Assembly: GCF_020151015.1 (NCBI RefSeq)
Contig: NZ_CP083746.1
Coordinates: 310,001 to 374,000 of the forward strand
DNA length: 64,000 nt
DNA from: Pseudomonas sp. p1(2021b)
Lineage (GTDB): Bacteria; Pseudomonadota; Gammaproteobacteria; Pseudomonadales; Pseudomonadaceae
Direction: 5' to 3'
In this document: one piece after another, positions 34,359 through 43,774 of the stretch
How positions within the stretch are numbered: position 1 is the stretch's first letter
Layout of the letters: every line of letters begins with the position of its first letter
Made by a program: the position numbers and the translations under genes
The notes under the pieces: generated by a model
The model's input: only the letters and a program-made list of their open reading frames with translations
Told to the model about the DNA's origin: nothing
Database searches by the model: none

Positions 34359-35096
34359 TCAACCCTGCCCCGGCTTGGGCGTACGCGCCAGGCAATACAC
34401 ATCGACCCGCCGCGCCCCGGCCTTGCGCAGCAACATCGCGATGGCCTGGGCGGTTGCACCGGTGGTCAGCACGTCATCGACAATGGCCAGGTGCAGCCCA
34501 TCGAGCCGCGTCCCGGGCGCCAGGCCGAAGGCCATTCGCAGGTTACGCTTTCGTGCCCGGGCACCGAGGGTTTGCTGGGCCGGTGTATCGCGGGTGCGCT
34601 GCAGCAGCGTTTCGTTGCACGGGACCGCCAACTGCCTGGACAGCCATCGGGCAAGCATCGCCGCCTGGTTGAAGCCCCGCTGGCGCAGTCGACGCCGGGT
34701 CAGGGGCACGGGCAACAACTGGTCAGGTTTTGCCATGCCCTCCCCGTAGCGATGCAGCAGGGCCTGCCCCAGCAGCAAGGCCATCAGCCGGCCCAGCGGC
34801 CACTGGCTGCGGTGCTTGAAGCGGCTGACCAACGCATCGACCGGAAAGCCGAAGTGCCACGGCGCCACGACTTGCTCGAAGGCCGGCGACACGCGGCTGC
34901 ACTGGGCGCAGGTCAAGCCGCTCATTGGCAGGGGCAGGGCGCAGCGGGTGCAGTGCTCGTCCAGCCAGGGCAGGGCCTGTTCGCAGTGCATGCACAATGG
35001 GTAAGGCTGTGCGCTGGTTTCATCGCAGAGCAAACAGGCGTGATCAATATTTGAACACTTGTAAACCATGCGTTTTATGAGTGGTTGACAGTACAT
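34359..35096 (-). CDS. comF: ComF family phosphoribosyltransferase-like protein
   Basis: A 245-residue protein starting MYCQPLIKRMVYKCSN at 35096 behind AGGGAAGG. Zinc-binding Cys pairs CLLC, CMHC, CTRC and CAQC occupy the first 65 residues. The phosphoribosyltransferase-like domain has the PRPP motif IVDDVLTTGATAQ near residue 195. ComF proteins take part in DNA uptake in naturally competent bacteria; the enzymatic reaction is not known. It diverges from bioB over an 89-base gap. Confidence 0.9.
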   Translation of the reverse strand: MYCQPLIKRMVYKCSNIDHACLLCDETSAQPYPLCMHCEQALPWLDEHCTRCALPLPMSGLTCAQCSRVSPAFEQVVAPWHFGFPVDALVSRFKHRSQWPLGRLMALLLGQALLHRYGEGMAKPDQLLPVPLTRRRLRQRGFNQAAMLARWLSRQLAVPCNETLLQRTRDTPAQQTLGARARKRNLRMAFGLAPGTRLDGLHLAIVDDVLTTGATAQAIAMLLRKAGARRVDVYCLARTPKPGQG

Positions 35097-35185
35097 GGTC
35101 CTTCCCTGAGTATGCGGCGTATCCGTGATGCGCTGGCGGGCTTTCCTGTCCCGGCGCCAGTCAAAGCCTAAACAAGGAAACGCCG

Positions 35186-36244
35186 ATGAGCGCCAGCACA
35201 ACTGCAACAACACGTCACGACTGGACCCTCGCCGAGGTCAAGGCTCTGTTCCAACAGCCGTTCAACGACCTGCTGTTCCAGGCGCAGACGGTGCATCGCG
35301 CGCATTTCGACCCCAACCGCGTGCAGGTTTCCACCTTGCTGTCGATCAAGACCGGCGCCTGCCCGGAAGATTGCAAATATTGTCCGCAGTCCGGCCACTA
35401 CAACACCGGGCTGGAAAAGCAGAAGCTGATGGAAGTGCAGAAGGTCCTGGAAGAAGCCGCTCGCGCCAAGGCCATCGGCTCTACCCGCTTCTGCATGGGC
35501 GCTGCCTGGAAACACCCGTCGGCCAAGGACATGCCCTACGTGCTGGAGATGGTCAAAGGGGTCAAGGCCATGGGCCTGGAAACCTGCATGACCCTCGGCA
35601 AGCTCGACCAGGAGCAGACCAAGGCCCTGGCAGAGGCCGGTTTGGACTACTACAACCACAACCTCGACACCTCGCCGGAGTTCTACGGCAGCATCATCAC
35701 CACCCGCACCTACGGCGAACGCCTGCAGACCCTGGCCTACGTGCGCGACGCCGGGATGAAGATCTGCTCCGGCGGTATCCTGGGCATGGGCGAGTCGCTC
35801 GACGACCGTGCAGGCCTGTTGATCCAGTTGGCCAACCTGCCGGAGCATCCGGAGTCGGTGCCGATCAACATGCTGGTCAAGGTCGCCGGTACGCCGTTGG
35901 CCGACGAGGAGGATGTCGACCCGTTCGATTTCATCCGCATGCTGGCGGTGGCACGCATCCTGATGCCCAAGTCCCATGTGCGCCTCTCCGCCGGCCGCGA
36001 GCAGATGAACGAACAGATGCAGGCCCTGGCCTTCATGGCCGGTGCCAACTCGATCTTCTACGGCGAGAAACTGCTGACCACGGCCAACCCCCAGGCCGAC
36101 AAGGACATGCAGCTGTTCGCCCGCCTTGGTATCCAGCCAGAAGCCCGTGAAGAGCACGCCGACGAAGTGCACCAGGCGGCCATCGAACAGGCGTTGGTCG
36201 AGCAACGCAGCAGCGAGCTGTTCTACGACGCAGCTTCGGCCTGA
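35186..36244 (+). CDS. bioB: biotin synthase
   Basis: Radical-SAM enzyme that inserts sulfur into dethiobiotin. The 352-residue product carries the 4Fe-4S motif C-x3-C-x2-C in [14 protein letters not shown] (about residue 60) and conserved residues of the 2Fe-2S site further on. An AAGGAAA ribosome-binding site precedes the ATG at 35186. It heads the operon bioBFHCD; bioF begins 2 bases after its stop codon. Confidence 0.98.
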   Translation: MSASTTATTRHDWTLAEVKALFQQPFNDLLFQAQTVHRAHFDPNRVQVSTLLSIKTGACPEDCKYCPQSGHYNTGLEKQKLMEVQKVLEEAARAKAIGSTRFCMGAAWKHPSAKDMPYVLEMVKGVKAMGLETCMTLGKLDQEQTKALAEAGLDYYNHNLDTSPEFYGSIITTRTYGERLQTLAYVRDAGMKICSGGILGMGESLDDRAGLLIQLANLPEHPESVPINMLVKVAGTPLADEEDVDPFDFIRMLAVARILMPKSHVRLSAGREQMNEQMQALAFMAGANSIFYGEKLLTTANPQADKDMQLFARLGIQPEAREEHADEVHQAAIEQALVEQRSSELFYDAASA

Positions 36245-36246
36245 CC

Positions 36247-37419
36247 ATGGCCTTCGACCTGGCGGCCCGCCTGGCCGAACGGCGCGCTGCGGACCTGTAT
36301 CGGCAGCGGCCGCTACTGGAAACCCCCCAGGGGCCAGAGGTGGTGGTCGACGGCCAGGCGCTGCTGGCCTTCTGCAGCAACGACTACCTGGGGCTGGCCA
36401 ACCACCCCGAGGTGGTCGCGGCCTGGCGCGCCGGCGCCGAACGCTGGGGCGTCGGTGGCGGCGCCTCGCACCTGGTGATCGGCCACAGCAGCCCGCACCA
36501 CGAGGTGGAAGAAGCCCTCGCCGAATTGACCGGGCGCCCGCGTGCGCTGTTGTTCTCCACGGGCTACATGGCCAACCTCGGCGCCATCACGGCGTTGGTC
36601 GGGCAGGGCGATACCGTGCTGCAGGACCGTCTCAACCATGCCTCGCTGCTCGATGGTGGCCTGCTCAGCGGTGCGCGCTTCAGTCGCTACCTGCACAACG
36701 ACGCGGCCAGCCTGGCCAGCCGCCTGGCCAAGGCCACCGGCAATACCCTGGTGGTCACCGACGGCGTGTTCAGCATGGATGGCGACCTGGCCGACCTGCC
36801 GGCGTTGGCACGAGCCGCGCGCGCGCGCGATGCCTGGCTGATGGTCGATGATGCCCATGGCCTGGGCACGCTCGGTGCCAATGGCGGCGGTATCGTCGAG
36901 CACTTTGGCCTAGGAGTGGAAGAGGTGCCGGTATTGATCGGCACCCTTGGCAAGGCCTGCGGCACCGCAGGGGCCTTCGTGGCCGGCAGCGAAGAACTGA
37001 TCGAGGCGTTGGTGCAGTTCGCCCGGCCCTACATCTATACCACCAGCCAGCCGCCGGCGCTGGCCTGCGCCACGCTCAAGAGCCTGGAGCTGTTGCGCCG
37101 CGAGCGCTGGCGCCGCGAGCACCTCGAGGCGTTGATCCGCCAGTTCCGCCAGGGCGCTGAACAGATTGGCCTGGACCTGATGGACAGCCCGACCGCGATC
37201 CAGCCAATCCTGATCGGTGACAGCGCGCGCGCCCTGCAGTTGTCACGCATGCTGCGCGAGCGGGGCCTGCTGGTCACCGCCATCCGCCCGCCGACCGTAC
37301 CTGCCGGCAGCGCGCGTTTGCGCGTGACCCTGAGCGCAGCGCACAGCGAGGCCCAGGTCCAGCTATTGTTGAATGCATTGGCCGAGTGTTACCCCTTGCT
37401 GGAGTCCGCCGATGCGTAA
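36247..37419 (+). CDS. bioF: 8-amino-7-oxononanoate synthase
   Basis: PLP enzyme joining pimeloyl-ACP and alanine. The 390-residue sequence has [14 protein letters not shown] near residue 40, [10 protein letters not shown] near 199 and the PLP lysine in [11 protein letters not shown] near 236. It overlaps bioH by 8 bases. Confidence 0.97.
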   Translation: MAFDLAARLAERRAADLYRQRPLLETPQGPEVVVDGQALLAFCSNDYLGLANHPEVVAAWRAGAERWGVGGGASHLVIGHSSPHHEVEEALAELTGRPRALLFSTGYMANLGAITALVGQGDTVLQDRLNHASLLDGGLLSGARFSRYLHNDAASLASRLAKATGNTLVVTDGVFSMDGDLADLPALARAARARDAWLMVDDAHGLGTLGANGGGIVEHFGLGVEEVPVLIGTLGKACGTAGAFVAGSEELIEALVQFARPYIYTTSQPPALACATLKSLELLRRERWRREHLEALIRQFRQGAEQIGLDLMDSPTAIQPILIGDSARALQLSRMLRERGLLVTAIRPPTVPAGSARLRVTLSAAHSEAQVQLLLNALAECYPLLESADA

Positions 37420-38143
37420 CCGATTGATCCTTCTGCCGGGCTGGGGCCTGGGCACTGCTTCGCTGGAACCATTGGCCGCGAGCCTGCGTGCGCAGGACCC
37501 GCGCTTGCAGGTCGAACTGCGGCCCTTGCCGGAGCTCGCCGATGGCGATGTCCAGGCCTGGGTCGAGCGCCTCGACCGCACGCTGCCCACCGACAGCTGG
37601 TTGGGTGGCTGGTCGTTCGGCGGCATGCTCGCCAGCGCCCTGGCGCACAAGCGCGGCGACCATTGCTGCGGCCTGCTGACACTGGCCAGCAACCCCAGTT
37701 TCGTCCAGCGTCCGGATTGGGCCCATGGCATGGCGGTGGACACCTTCGGCACCTTCCTCGATGGTTGTCGCAGCCACCCCCAGGTGACCCTCAAGCGCTT
37801 TCGCACCCTGTGCAGCGAAGGCGCGCAGATGCCGCGCACCTTGTTACGGCAACTGGGCATAGGCGTGCCCGACACCGACCCGTTGTACCTGGCCACAGGC
37901 CTCGAAGTCCTGGCCAAGCTCGATACCCGCAATGCCCTGGAGCAATACGGCGGGCCCCAGCTGCATTTGTTCGCCGGCAGCGACGCGCTGGTACCGGCAG
38001 AAGCGGCCAAGGCCCTTAGCGAACTGTTGCCGGACGTGGAAGTCGGCCTGGTCGAAGACAGTTCCCACGCCTTCCTGCTGGAATACCCACAGGAACTGGC
38101 GGCGGGCATCAAGAGTTTCCTGCATGAGAGTGGCGATGACTGA
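37412..38143 (+). CDS. bioH: pimeloyl-ACP methyl ester carboxylesterase
   Basis: Removes the methyl group from pimeloyl-ACP methyl ester, releasing the biotin precursor from fatty acid elongation. A 243-residue alpha/beta hydrolase: [14 protein letters not shown] at the start, nucleophile Ser in GWSFGG (about 72), Asp in FAGSDALVP (about 192) and His in [10 protein letters not shown] (about 221). The start at 37412 lies inside bioF, which fits translational coupling. Confidence 0.95.
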   Translation: MRNRLILLPGWGLGTASLEPLAASLRAQDPRLQVELRPLPELADGDVQAWVERLDRTLPTDSWLGGWSFGGMLASALAHKRGDHCCGLLTLASNPSFVQRPDWAHGMAVDTFGTFLDGCRSHPQVTLKRFRTLCSEGAQMPRTLLRQLGIGVPDTDPLYLATGLEVLAKLDTRNALEQYGGPQLHLFAGSDALVPAEAAKALSELLPDVEVGLVEDSSHAFLLEYPQELAAGIKSFLHESGDD

Positions 38144-38960
38144 CCTTTCCCGTCCGACCCTGCCCGGCACGTTGCCGGACAAGCGCCAGGTGGCGGCTTC
38201 GTTCTCCCGCGCAGCGGCCAGCTATGACAGCGTGGCGGCCTTGCAGCGTGCGGTAGGCATGTTCCTGCTCGAGCAGTTGCCGGCGGGCCTGCAACCTGGG
38301 TGCTGGCTTGACCTGGGCAGTGGCACAGGGCATTTCAGCCGGGCATTGGCCGAGCGTTTCCATGGCAGCGCCGGTGTGGCGGTGGACATTGCCGAAGGCA
38401 TGCTGCGCCATGCCCGTGAACAAGGTGGCGCCCAGCATCATGTGGCCGGCGATGCCGAACGGTTGCCGCTGCGCGATGAAAGTGTCGACCTGGTGTTCTC
38501 CAGCCTCGCGGTGCAGTGGTGCAGCCAGTTCTCCAGCGTGCTGGGCGAGGCCTGGCGTGTGCTACGGCCAGGCGGTGTGCTGGCGTTCAGCAGCCTGTGT
38601 GTTGGCACGCTCGACGAGCTGCGCGCCAGTTGGCAGGCCGTGGACGGGCTGGTGCACGTCAACCGCTTCCGGCGCTTCGAAGACTACCAGCGACTGTGCG
38701 GCGAAAGCGGCTTGCAGGTGCTTGGCCTGCAGCGGCGTCCCCATGTGCTGTATTACCCTGATGTACGCAGCCTGACCCATGAGCTCAAGGCCCTGGGCGC
38801 GCACAACCTCAACCCGGGGCGGCCATCCGGGCTGACCGGGCGGGCGCGCATGCAAGGTTTGCTGCAGGCCTATGAACGCTTCCGCCAGCCGCAGGGCCTG
38901 CCGGCCACCTACCAGGTGGTGTATGGGGTGTTGCGCAAACCGCTCGCAGGCGAGGTGTGA
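38136..38960 (+). CDS. bioC: malonyl-ACP O-methyltransferase
   Basis: SAM-dependent enzyme that methylates malonyl-ACP to start pimelate synthesis. The 274-residue product has [15 protein letters not shown], typical of BioC, and the SAM-binding [14 protein letters not shown] near residue 54. The ATG at 38136 overlaps the bioH end and has GAGAG 5 bases upstream; an ATG at 38124 is an alternative. Confidence 0.95.
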   Translation: MTDLSRPTLPGTLPDKRQVAASFSRAAASYDSVAALQRAVGMFLLEQLPAGLQPGCWLDLGSGTGHFSRALAERFHGSAGVAVDIAEGMLRHAREQGGAQHHVAGDAERLPLRDESVDLVFSSLAVQWCSQFSSVLGEAWRVLRPGGVLAFSSLCVGTLDELRASWQAVDGLVHVNRFRRFEDYQRLCGESGLQVLGLQRRPHVLYYPDVRSLTHELKALGAHNLNPGRPSGLTGRARMQGLLQAYERFRQPQGLPATYQVVYGVLRKPLAGEV

Positions 38961-38961
38961 C

Positions 38962-39642
38962 ATGGGCCAGGCCTATTTCATTGCCGGTACCGACACCGAC
39001 GTCGGCAAGACCACCATCGCCGCCGGGCTGCTACATGCGGCACTGTCCCAGGGGCTGAGCACCTTGGGTGCCAAGCCGGTCGCCTCGGGGTGTACGGTGA
39101 CGGCCAAAGGGCTGCGCAATGCCGATGCCCTGGCGCTGATCGACCAGAGCTCTGTGAAGCTGCCTTACGAGCAGGTCAACCCTTTCGCCTTCGAGCCGGC
39201 CATCGCTCCCCATGTGGCGGCCCGCGAGGCAGGCGTAAGCCTGCAGGTCTCGACGTTGCTGGCCGCCATGCGCCATGTACTGGACCAAGGCGCCGACTTC
39301 ACCTTGGTCGAGGGGGCCGGGGGCTGGCGGGTGCCGTTGTCTGGCCATGCCAACCTGTCGGACCTGGCCATTGCCTTGAAGCTGCCGGTGATCCTGGTGG
39401 TGGGCGTGCGCCTGGGTTGCATCAACCATGCCCTGCTCAGTGCCGAGGCGATCGCCCGGGATGGCCTGCAGCTGGCCGGGTGGGTGGCCAATATCGTCGA
39501 CCCACGGACCTCGCGCCTGGAGGAGAACCTCGCCAGCCTGGCCGAGCGGCTGCCGGCGCCCTGCCTGGGCAGGGTACCGTGGCTCAAGCAGGCCACGGCC
39601 GAGGCGGTGGCGGAGCACTTGCAACTGGATTTGCTGGACTAG
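38962..39642 (+). CDS. bioD: dethiobiotin synthetase
   Basis: ATP-dependent carboxylation and ring closure of 7,8-diaminononanoate. The 226-residue protein has the P-loop GTDTDVGKTTIAAGLL at the N-terminus and VEGAGGWRVPLS near residue 115. It starts one base after the bioC stop. bioA is not in this cluster, as is usual in pseudomonads. Confidence 0.97.
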   Translation: MGQAYFIAGTDTDVGKTTIAAGLLHAALSQGLSTLGAKPVASGCTVTAKGLRNADALALIDQSSVKLPYEQVNPFAFEPAIAPHVAAREAGVSLQVSTLLAAMRHVLDQGADFTLVEGAGGWRVPLSGHANLSDLAIALKLPVILVVGVRLGCINHALLSAEAIARDGLQLAGWVANIVDPRTSRLEENLASLAERLPAPCLGRVPWLKQATAEAVAEHLQLDLLD

Positions 39643-39661
39643 CGCCACACGTTCATGCACC

Positions 39662-39691
39662 TCTGTAGGAGCGGACTTGTCCCGCGGTCGG
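39662..39691. repeat. single REP-like unit after bioD
   Basis: CTGTAGGAGCGGACTTGTCC and CGCGG directly after the biotin operon; no inverted partner nearby. Confidence 0.6.
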
Positions 39692-39816
39692 ACATACAGC
39701 GTTCCCATGGCCACAGGCTATTGCATGGCATAAGGCTATTAGGGATTTAAACGGGTCTTTTCCGCCAATGGCTGCTTTAATGAGGCCTGCTCTTCATCCG
39801 ATTCTGGAGCCCTGAC

Positions 39817-40113
39817 ATGGAAATCACCGGTAGCACTGCTTATTACGCAGGCCTTGGCGCCCTCCAGGCCGGGCAGCACCGTGTCGACCAGGCCGCCAGT
39901 CAAATCGCCAACGGCACCGTCGAGCGTGCCGCCACCAGCCAGTCCAGCGACTATCAGGCCGAGCGCCTGCGCGCCGTCGACCGCAGCCAGCAGATGGATC
40001 TGGCCACCAGCAGCGTCGAGTTGGCGCTGGGCAAGCATCACGTCGAGCTTGGCGCCAAGATCGCCAAGGCTTCGGACGAAATGCTCGGGCGATTCATCGA
40101 TACCTACGCCTGA
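39817..40113 (+). CDS. 98-residue protein resembling flagellar rod/hook N-termini
   Basis: A small soluble protein, MEITGSTAYYAGLGALQAGQ, with heptad-like helices throughout: DQAASQIANGTVERA, then SQQMDLATSSVELALG, ending AKASDEMLGRFIDTYA. The A-G-L-x-A-L-Q-A-G...A-S-Q-I-A-N-G-T pattern resembles the N-terminal helix of flagellar rod and hook proteins, and the end resembles their C-terminal helix. This is a weak likeness and I assign no function. It lies between bioD and the acyl-CoA dehydrogenase with its own upstream space. Confidence 0.75.
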   Translation: MEITGSTAYYAGLGALQAGQHRVDQAASQIANGTVERAATSQSSDYQAERLRAVDRSQQMDLATSSVELALGKHHVELGAKIAKASDEMLGRFIDTYA

Positions 40114-40129
40114 TTAACGGGACGCGTTT

Positions 40130-40164
40130 CCCTGTAGGTCCGCCGCACCGTCGCACCTACAGGG
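40130..40164. repeat. inverted repeat after the 98-residue protein gene
   Basis: CCCTGTAGGT and ACCTACAGGG, a perfect 10-bp stem with a 15-base loop. It shares the CTACAGG end of local REP units but the centre differs. It may act as a terminator for the gene just upstream although no T-run follows. Confidence 0.55.
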
Positions 40165-40199
40165 ACCTGCGCGGTCATTGGGTGCGCAGGATCGTGGCG

Positions 40200-40224
40200 T
40201 TTATGCCATGTTTCGCGGCATAAA
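40200..40224. promoter_or_regulatory. palindrome TTTATGCC-N9-GGCATAAA
   Basis: Perfect 8-bp arms with a 9-base centre, about 20 bases before the putative -35 element of the acyl-CoA dehydrogenase gene. It may be a regulator site. The binding protein is unknown. Confidence 0.4.
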
Positions 40225-40241
40225 TGGCACCATAGTCCATC

Positions 40242-40287
40242 CTTGACATTGGCCCGTGCTAAACGTAAGTTTCAAACAACTGTTTGA
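40242..40287 (+). promoter_or_regulatory. promoter and PsrA-type operator of the acyl-CoA dehydrogenase gene
   Basis: TTGACA at about 40242 with TAAGTT 17 bases further on makes a plausible sigma-70 promoter. It is followed by TCAAACAACTGTTTGA at 40272-40287, a perfect palindrome that fits the CAAAC-N4-GTTTG form of the fatty-acid-responsive repressor PsrA in Pseudomonas. Its place just after the promoter and before a fatty acyl-CoA dehydrogenase supports repression relieved by long-chain acyl ligands. Confidence 0.65.
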
Positions 40288-40356
40288 CGCAAAGCCGCCA
40301 AGCGCTGGTCGGTGCCCGCGGTCTTTCCACCGGACTCATCACAGAGGTTCATCGCT

Positions 40357-42162
40357 ATGCCTGATTACAAAGCCCCCTTGCGTGATATTCGCTTCGTTCG
40401 CGACGAACTGCTCGGCTACGAGGCGCACTATCAGAGCCTGCCGGGTTGCCAGGACGCCACGCCCGACATGGTCGATGCGATCCTCGAGGAAGGCGCGAAG
40501 TTCTGTGAACAGGTACTGGCCCCGCTGAACCGCGTCGGCGACCAGGAAGGCTGTACCTGGAGCGAGTCGGGCGTTAAGACCCCGACTGGCTTCAAGGAAG
40601 CCTACGAGCAATTCGTCGAAGGTGGCTGGCCGAGCCTGGCCCATGATGTCGAGCACGGCGGCCAGGGTCTGCCGGAGTCGCTGGGCCTGGCCCTGAGCGA
40701 AATGGTCGGCGAATCGAACTGGTCGTGGGGCATGTACCCAGGCCTTTCCCATGGCGCGATGAACACCATCTCCGCCCACGGCACGCCCGAGCAGCAGCAC
40801 ACCTACCTGACCAAGCTGGTATCCGGCGAATGGACCGGCACCATGTGCCTGACCGAACCGCATTGCGGTACCGACCTGGGCATGCTGCGCACCAAGGCCG
40901 AACCCCAGGCCGATGGCAGCTACAAGGTGTCCGGCACCAAGATCTTCATTTCTGCGGGCGAACACGACATGGCCGAGAACATCGTCCATATCGTCCTGGC
41001 CCGCCTGCCCGACGCCCCGGCGGGCACCAAGGGCATCTCGCTGTTCATCGTGCCGAAATTCCTGCCCAACGCCGAAGGCGGCGTAGGTGAGCGCAACGGC
41101 GTGAGCTGCGGTTCCATCGAACACAAGATGGGCATCCACGGCAACGCCACCTGCGTGATGAACTTCGACGGTGCCACCGGCTACCTGATCGGCCCGGCCA
41201 ACAAGGGCCTGAACTGCATGTTCACCTTCATGAACACCGCTCGCCTGGGCACCGCGCTGCAAGGCCTGGCCCACGCCGAAGTGGCTTTCCAGGGTGGCCT
41301 GAAGTACGCCCGTGAACGCCTGCAGATGCGCTCCCTGACCGGCCCGAAGGCGCCGGACAAGGCCGCCGACCCGATCATCGTCCACCCGGACGTGCGCCGC
41401 ATGCTGCTCACGATGAAAGCCTTCGCAGAGGGTAACCGCGCGATGGTGTACTTCACCGCCAAGCAGGTGGACATCGTCAAGTACAGCCAGGATGAAGAAG
41501 CGCGCAAGAAGGCCGACGCCCTGCTGGCCTTCCTCACCCCGATCGCCAAGGCGTTCATGACCGAAGTCGGTTTCGAAGCGGCCAACCACGGCGTGCAGAT
41601 CTATGGCGGCCACGGCTTCATCGCCGAGTGGGGCATGGAGCAGAACGTGCGCGACAGCCGTATTTCCATGCTGTACGAAGGCACCACCGGCATTCAGGCC
41701 CTTGACCTGCTCGGCCGCAAGGTGCTGATGACCCAGGGCGAGGCGCTCAAGGGCTTCACCAAGATCGTTCACAAGTTCTGCCAAGCCCAGGAAGGTAACG
41801 AAGCCGTGCAGGAGTTCGTCACGCCGCTGGCTGCGCTGAACAAGGAGTGGGGCGAGCTGACCATGAAGATCGGCATGGCGGCCATGAAGGACCGTGAGGA
41901 AGTCGGTGCCGCTTCGGTGGACTACCTGATGTACTCCGGCTACGCCTGCCTGGCCTACTTCTGGGCCGATATCGCCCGCCTGGCGGCGGAAAAACTGGCC
42001 GCCGGTACCGACGAAGTCGCGTTCTACACCGCCAAGCTGCAAACCGCGCGATTCTACTTCCAGCGGATCCTGCCGCGCACCCGTGCCCATGTGGCCGCGA
42101 TCTTGTCCGGTGCCGACAACCTGATGGCGATGAAGGAAGAAGACTTCGGTCTGTCCTGCTAA
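40357..42162 (+). CDS. acyl-CoA dehydrogenase, long (600-residue) type
   Basis: FAD enzyme for the first oxidation step of acyl-CoA breakdown. The 601-residue form starts MPDYKAPLRDIRF at 40357 and is longer than the classical 380-residue enzymes. FAD-site blocks CLTEPHCGTDLG (about 169) and KVSGTKIFIS (about 190) are clear, and YEGTTGIQALDLLGRK (about 436) belongs to the catalytic region. A P. putida homologue has, as I recall, been described as active on phenylacyl-CoA. It is 50-60 percent alike by eye to the enzyme at 43775. A strong terminator follows. Confidence 0.93.
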   Translation: MPDYKAPLRDIRFVRDELLGYEAHYQSLPGCQDATPDMVDAILEEGAKFCEQVLAPLNRVGDQEGCTWSESGVKTPTGFKEAYEQFVEGGWPSLAHDVEHGGQGLPESLGLALSEMVGESNWSWGMYPGLSHGAMNTISAHGTPEQQHTYLTKLVSGEWTGTMCLTEPHCGTDLGMLRTKAEPQADGSYKVSGTKIFISAGEHDMAENIVHIVLARLPDAPAGTKGISLFIVPKFLPNAEGGVGERNGVSCGSIEHKMGIHGNATCVMNFDGATGYLIGPANKGLNCMFTFMNTARLGTALQGLAHAEVAFQGGLKYARERLQMRSLTGPKAPDKAADPIIVHPDVRRMLLTMKAFAEGNRAMVYFTAKQVDIVKYSQDEEARKKADALLAFLTPIAKAFMTEVGFEAANHGVQIYGGHGFIAEWGMEQNVRDSRISMLYEGTTGIQALDLLGRKVLMTQGEALKGFTKIVHKFCQAQEGNEAVQEFVTPLAALNKEWGELTMKIGMAAMKDREEVGAASVDYLMYSGYACLAYFWADIARLAAEKLAAGTDEVAFYTAKLQTARFYFQRILPRTRAHVAAILSGADNLMAMKEEDFGLSC

Positions 42163-42180
42163 ACCGCCCGGCTGTACCGG

Positions 42181-42214
42181 AAACCGTCTGCCCTGACCGG
42201 CAGGCGGTTTTTTT
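42181..42214 (+). terminator. rho-independent terminator
   Basis: AACCGTCTGCC, a 6-base loop and GGCAGGCGGTT, then seven T, 19 bases after the acyl-CoA dehydrogenase stop codon. Confidence 0.92.
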
Positions 42215-42332
42215 GGCTGCGTTTGATGGAGTGGGGCTTAGGGGGGGCGAAGATCACGCGCTACCCGCGCGGGCGCTTGCCCGATGCGCATATTCATCTA
42301 TTCATGTGCGCTGCCGATGAACTAAAGGCACA

Positions 42333-43652
42333 ATGCCATTATTGATCTGCCGGGTCGGAGATTGCCTTTTGTTTCGTCTATCCGCTGTACGCGCGAGCCA
42401 CTTCCTGCCCTCGCTGTTCCTGTTGCTGGGGGGGTTGGCGGCGGCCTATGTGAAGGACCTCAATGTGTTCTTCACGTCCTTGTTCAACGTGCTGCCCACC
42501 CTCGTGCTGCTGCTGGGTGGAGCCTATTGCACGGTGTATCGAAGGCAGCGCGAGCTGTTCCTGATGGTCACGGTGTATATCGCCTATTTCCTGCTCGATA
42601 CCCAAACCGATTTCTACCGCGACAATGGCAAGGTGCGCGAGGACGCGGCGGTGGTGTTCCACATGGTCTGCCTGCTGCTGCCCGCATTGTTCGGCCTGTA
42701 CGGGGCCTGGCAGGAGCGTACCCACCTGGCCCAGGACCTGCTGGCGCGTTTCGCGGTGCTGTTCGCGGTGGGCAGCGTGGCGTTGGCCTTGGAGCAGCGC
42801 TACCCGGACGCCTTGCTGGGGTGGTTGGCGGAGATCCGCTGGCCTTCGCTGCATGGACAATGGATGAGCCTTGTTCAGCTGGCATACCCCGTATTCCTGG
42901 GCATGTTCATCCTCCTCGTGGTGCAGTACCTGCGCCAGCCAAGGCCGTTGCATGCGGCGCAGGTCATCGGCCTGCTGGGCATCTTCTGGATGCTGCCCAA
43001 GACCTTCATCCTGCCGTTCACTCTCAACATCATGTGCAGCCAGGTGATGCTGATGATCGCCGCAGCGGTGTCCCACGAGGCCTACCAGATGGCGTTTCGC
43101 GACGAACTGACCGGCCTGCCGGGCCGTCGGGCACTGAACGAGCGCTTGCAGCGGCTGGGGCGCAACTATGTGATCGCCATGACCGACGTGGACCACTTCA
43201 AGAAATTCAACGACACCCATGGGCATGATGTCGGTGACCAGGTGCTTCGCCTGGTCGCCAGCCGGTTGGGCCGGGTGACCGGGGGAGGGCGTGCCTACCG
43301 CTATGGCGGCGAGGAGTTCGCCTTGGTGTTCGCCGGCAAGACCGCCGAGGAATGTACGCCGCACCTGGAGGCCGTGCGCGAAATGATCGCCAACTATGCG
43401 ATCCAGCTGCGCGACCGGAACAACCGTCCACAGGACGACTCGGCAGGGAGGCAGCGCCGCGCTGGGTCGCCGGGCAATGCGGTATCGGTGACTATCAGTA
43501 TCGGCGTCGCCGAGCGCCAGGCTGCCCATCGCACGCCGGACGACGTGCTCAAGTCCGCCGACCAGGCGCTCTACAGCGCCAAGGGCGCGGGTCGCAACTG
43601 TGTCATGGTGTTTGGCGAGCATTCCAGGCGTGGCGCAGTACGCATGGCGTGA
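42333..43652 (+). CDS. membrane-bound diguanylate cyclase
   Basis: A 439-residue protein with about seven N-terminal hydrophobic helices (for example SLFLLLGGLAAAYV, VLPTLVLLLGGAYC, MFILLVVQYL) followed by a GGDEF domain from about residue 255. The active-site motif is GGEEF in YRYGGEEFALVF, with DVDHFKKFNDTHGHDVGD for metal and base binding, so it should make c-di-GMP. No R-x-x-D inhibitory site precedes GGEEF. An AAGG lies before the ATG at 42333. It sits between two acyl-CoA dehydrogenase genes in the same direction. Confidence 0.9.
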   Translation: MPLLICRVGDCLLFRLSAVRASHFLPSLFLLLGGLAAAYVKDLNVFFTSLFNVLPTLVLLLGGAYCTVYRRQRELFLMVTVYIAYFLLDTQTDFYRDNGKVREDAAVVFHMVCLLLPALFGLYGAWQERTHLAQDLLARFAVLFAVGSVALALEQRYPDALLGWLAEIRWPSLHGQWMSLVQLAYPVFLGMFILLVVQYLRQPRPLHAAQVIGLLGIFWMLPKTFILPFTLNIMCSQVMLMIAAAVSHEAYQMAFRDELTGLPGRRALNERLQRLGRNYVIAMTDVDHFKKFNDTHGHDVGDQVLRLVASRLGRVTGGGRAYRYGGEEFALVFAGKTAEECTPHLEAVREMIANYAIQLRDRNNRPQDDSAGRQRRAGSPGNAVSVTISIGVAERQAAHRTPDDVLKSADQALYSAKGAGRNCVMVFGEHSRRGAVRMA

Positions 43653-43693
43653 CTATGCGTGACCATTTGGTCGCGTGATGACCCTATGTCTCG

Positions 43694-43706
43694 CAAACGT
43701 TGTTCG
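43694..43706 (+). promoter_or_regulatory. weak PsrA-like site
   Basis: CAAACGTTGTTCG, CAAAC-N3-GTTCG, lies 68 bases before the second acyl-CoA dehydrogenase start. It matches the PsrA form except at one arm base. Support comes mainly from the stronger site before the paralogue. Confidence 0.3.
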
Positions 43707-43774
43707 GGTACACTCGTTTCACCTAGTGCCGCGGTCCTGCCGGATCGCCCCGACCCTGATAGCGAGAGGTTGTC

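Noticed and set aside
39745..39780. FliA-type promoter before the rod-like small gene
   Set aside because: TAAA and GCCAAT are only 12 bases apart, too close for the sigma-28 spacing.
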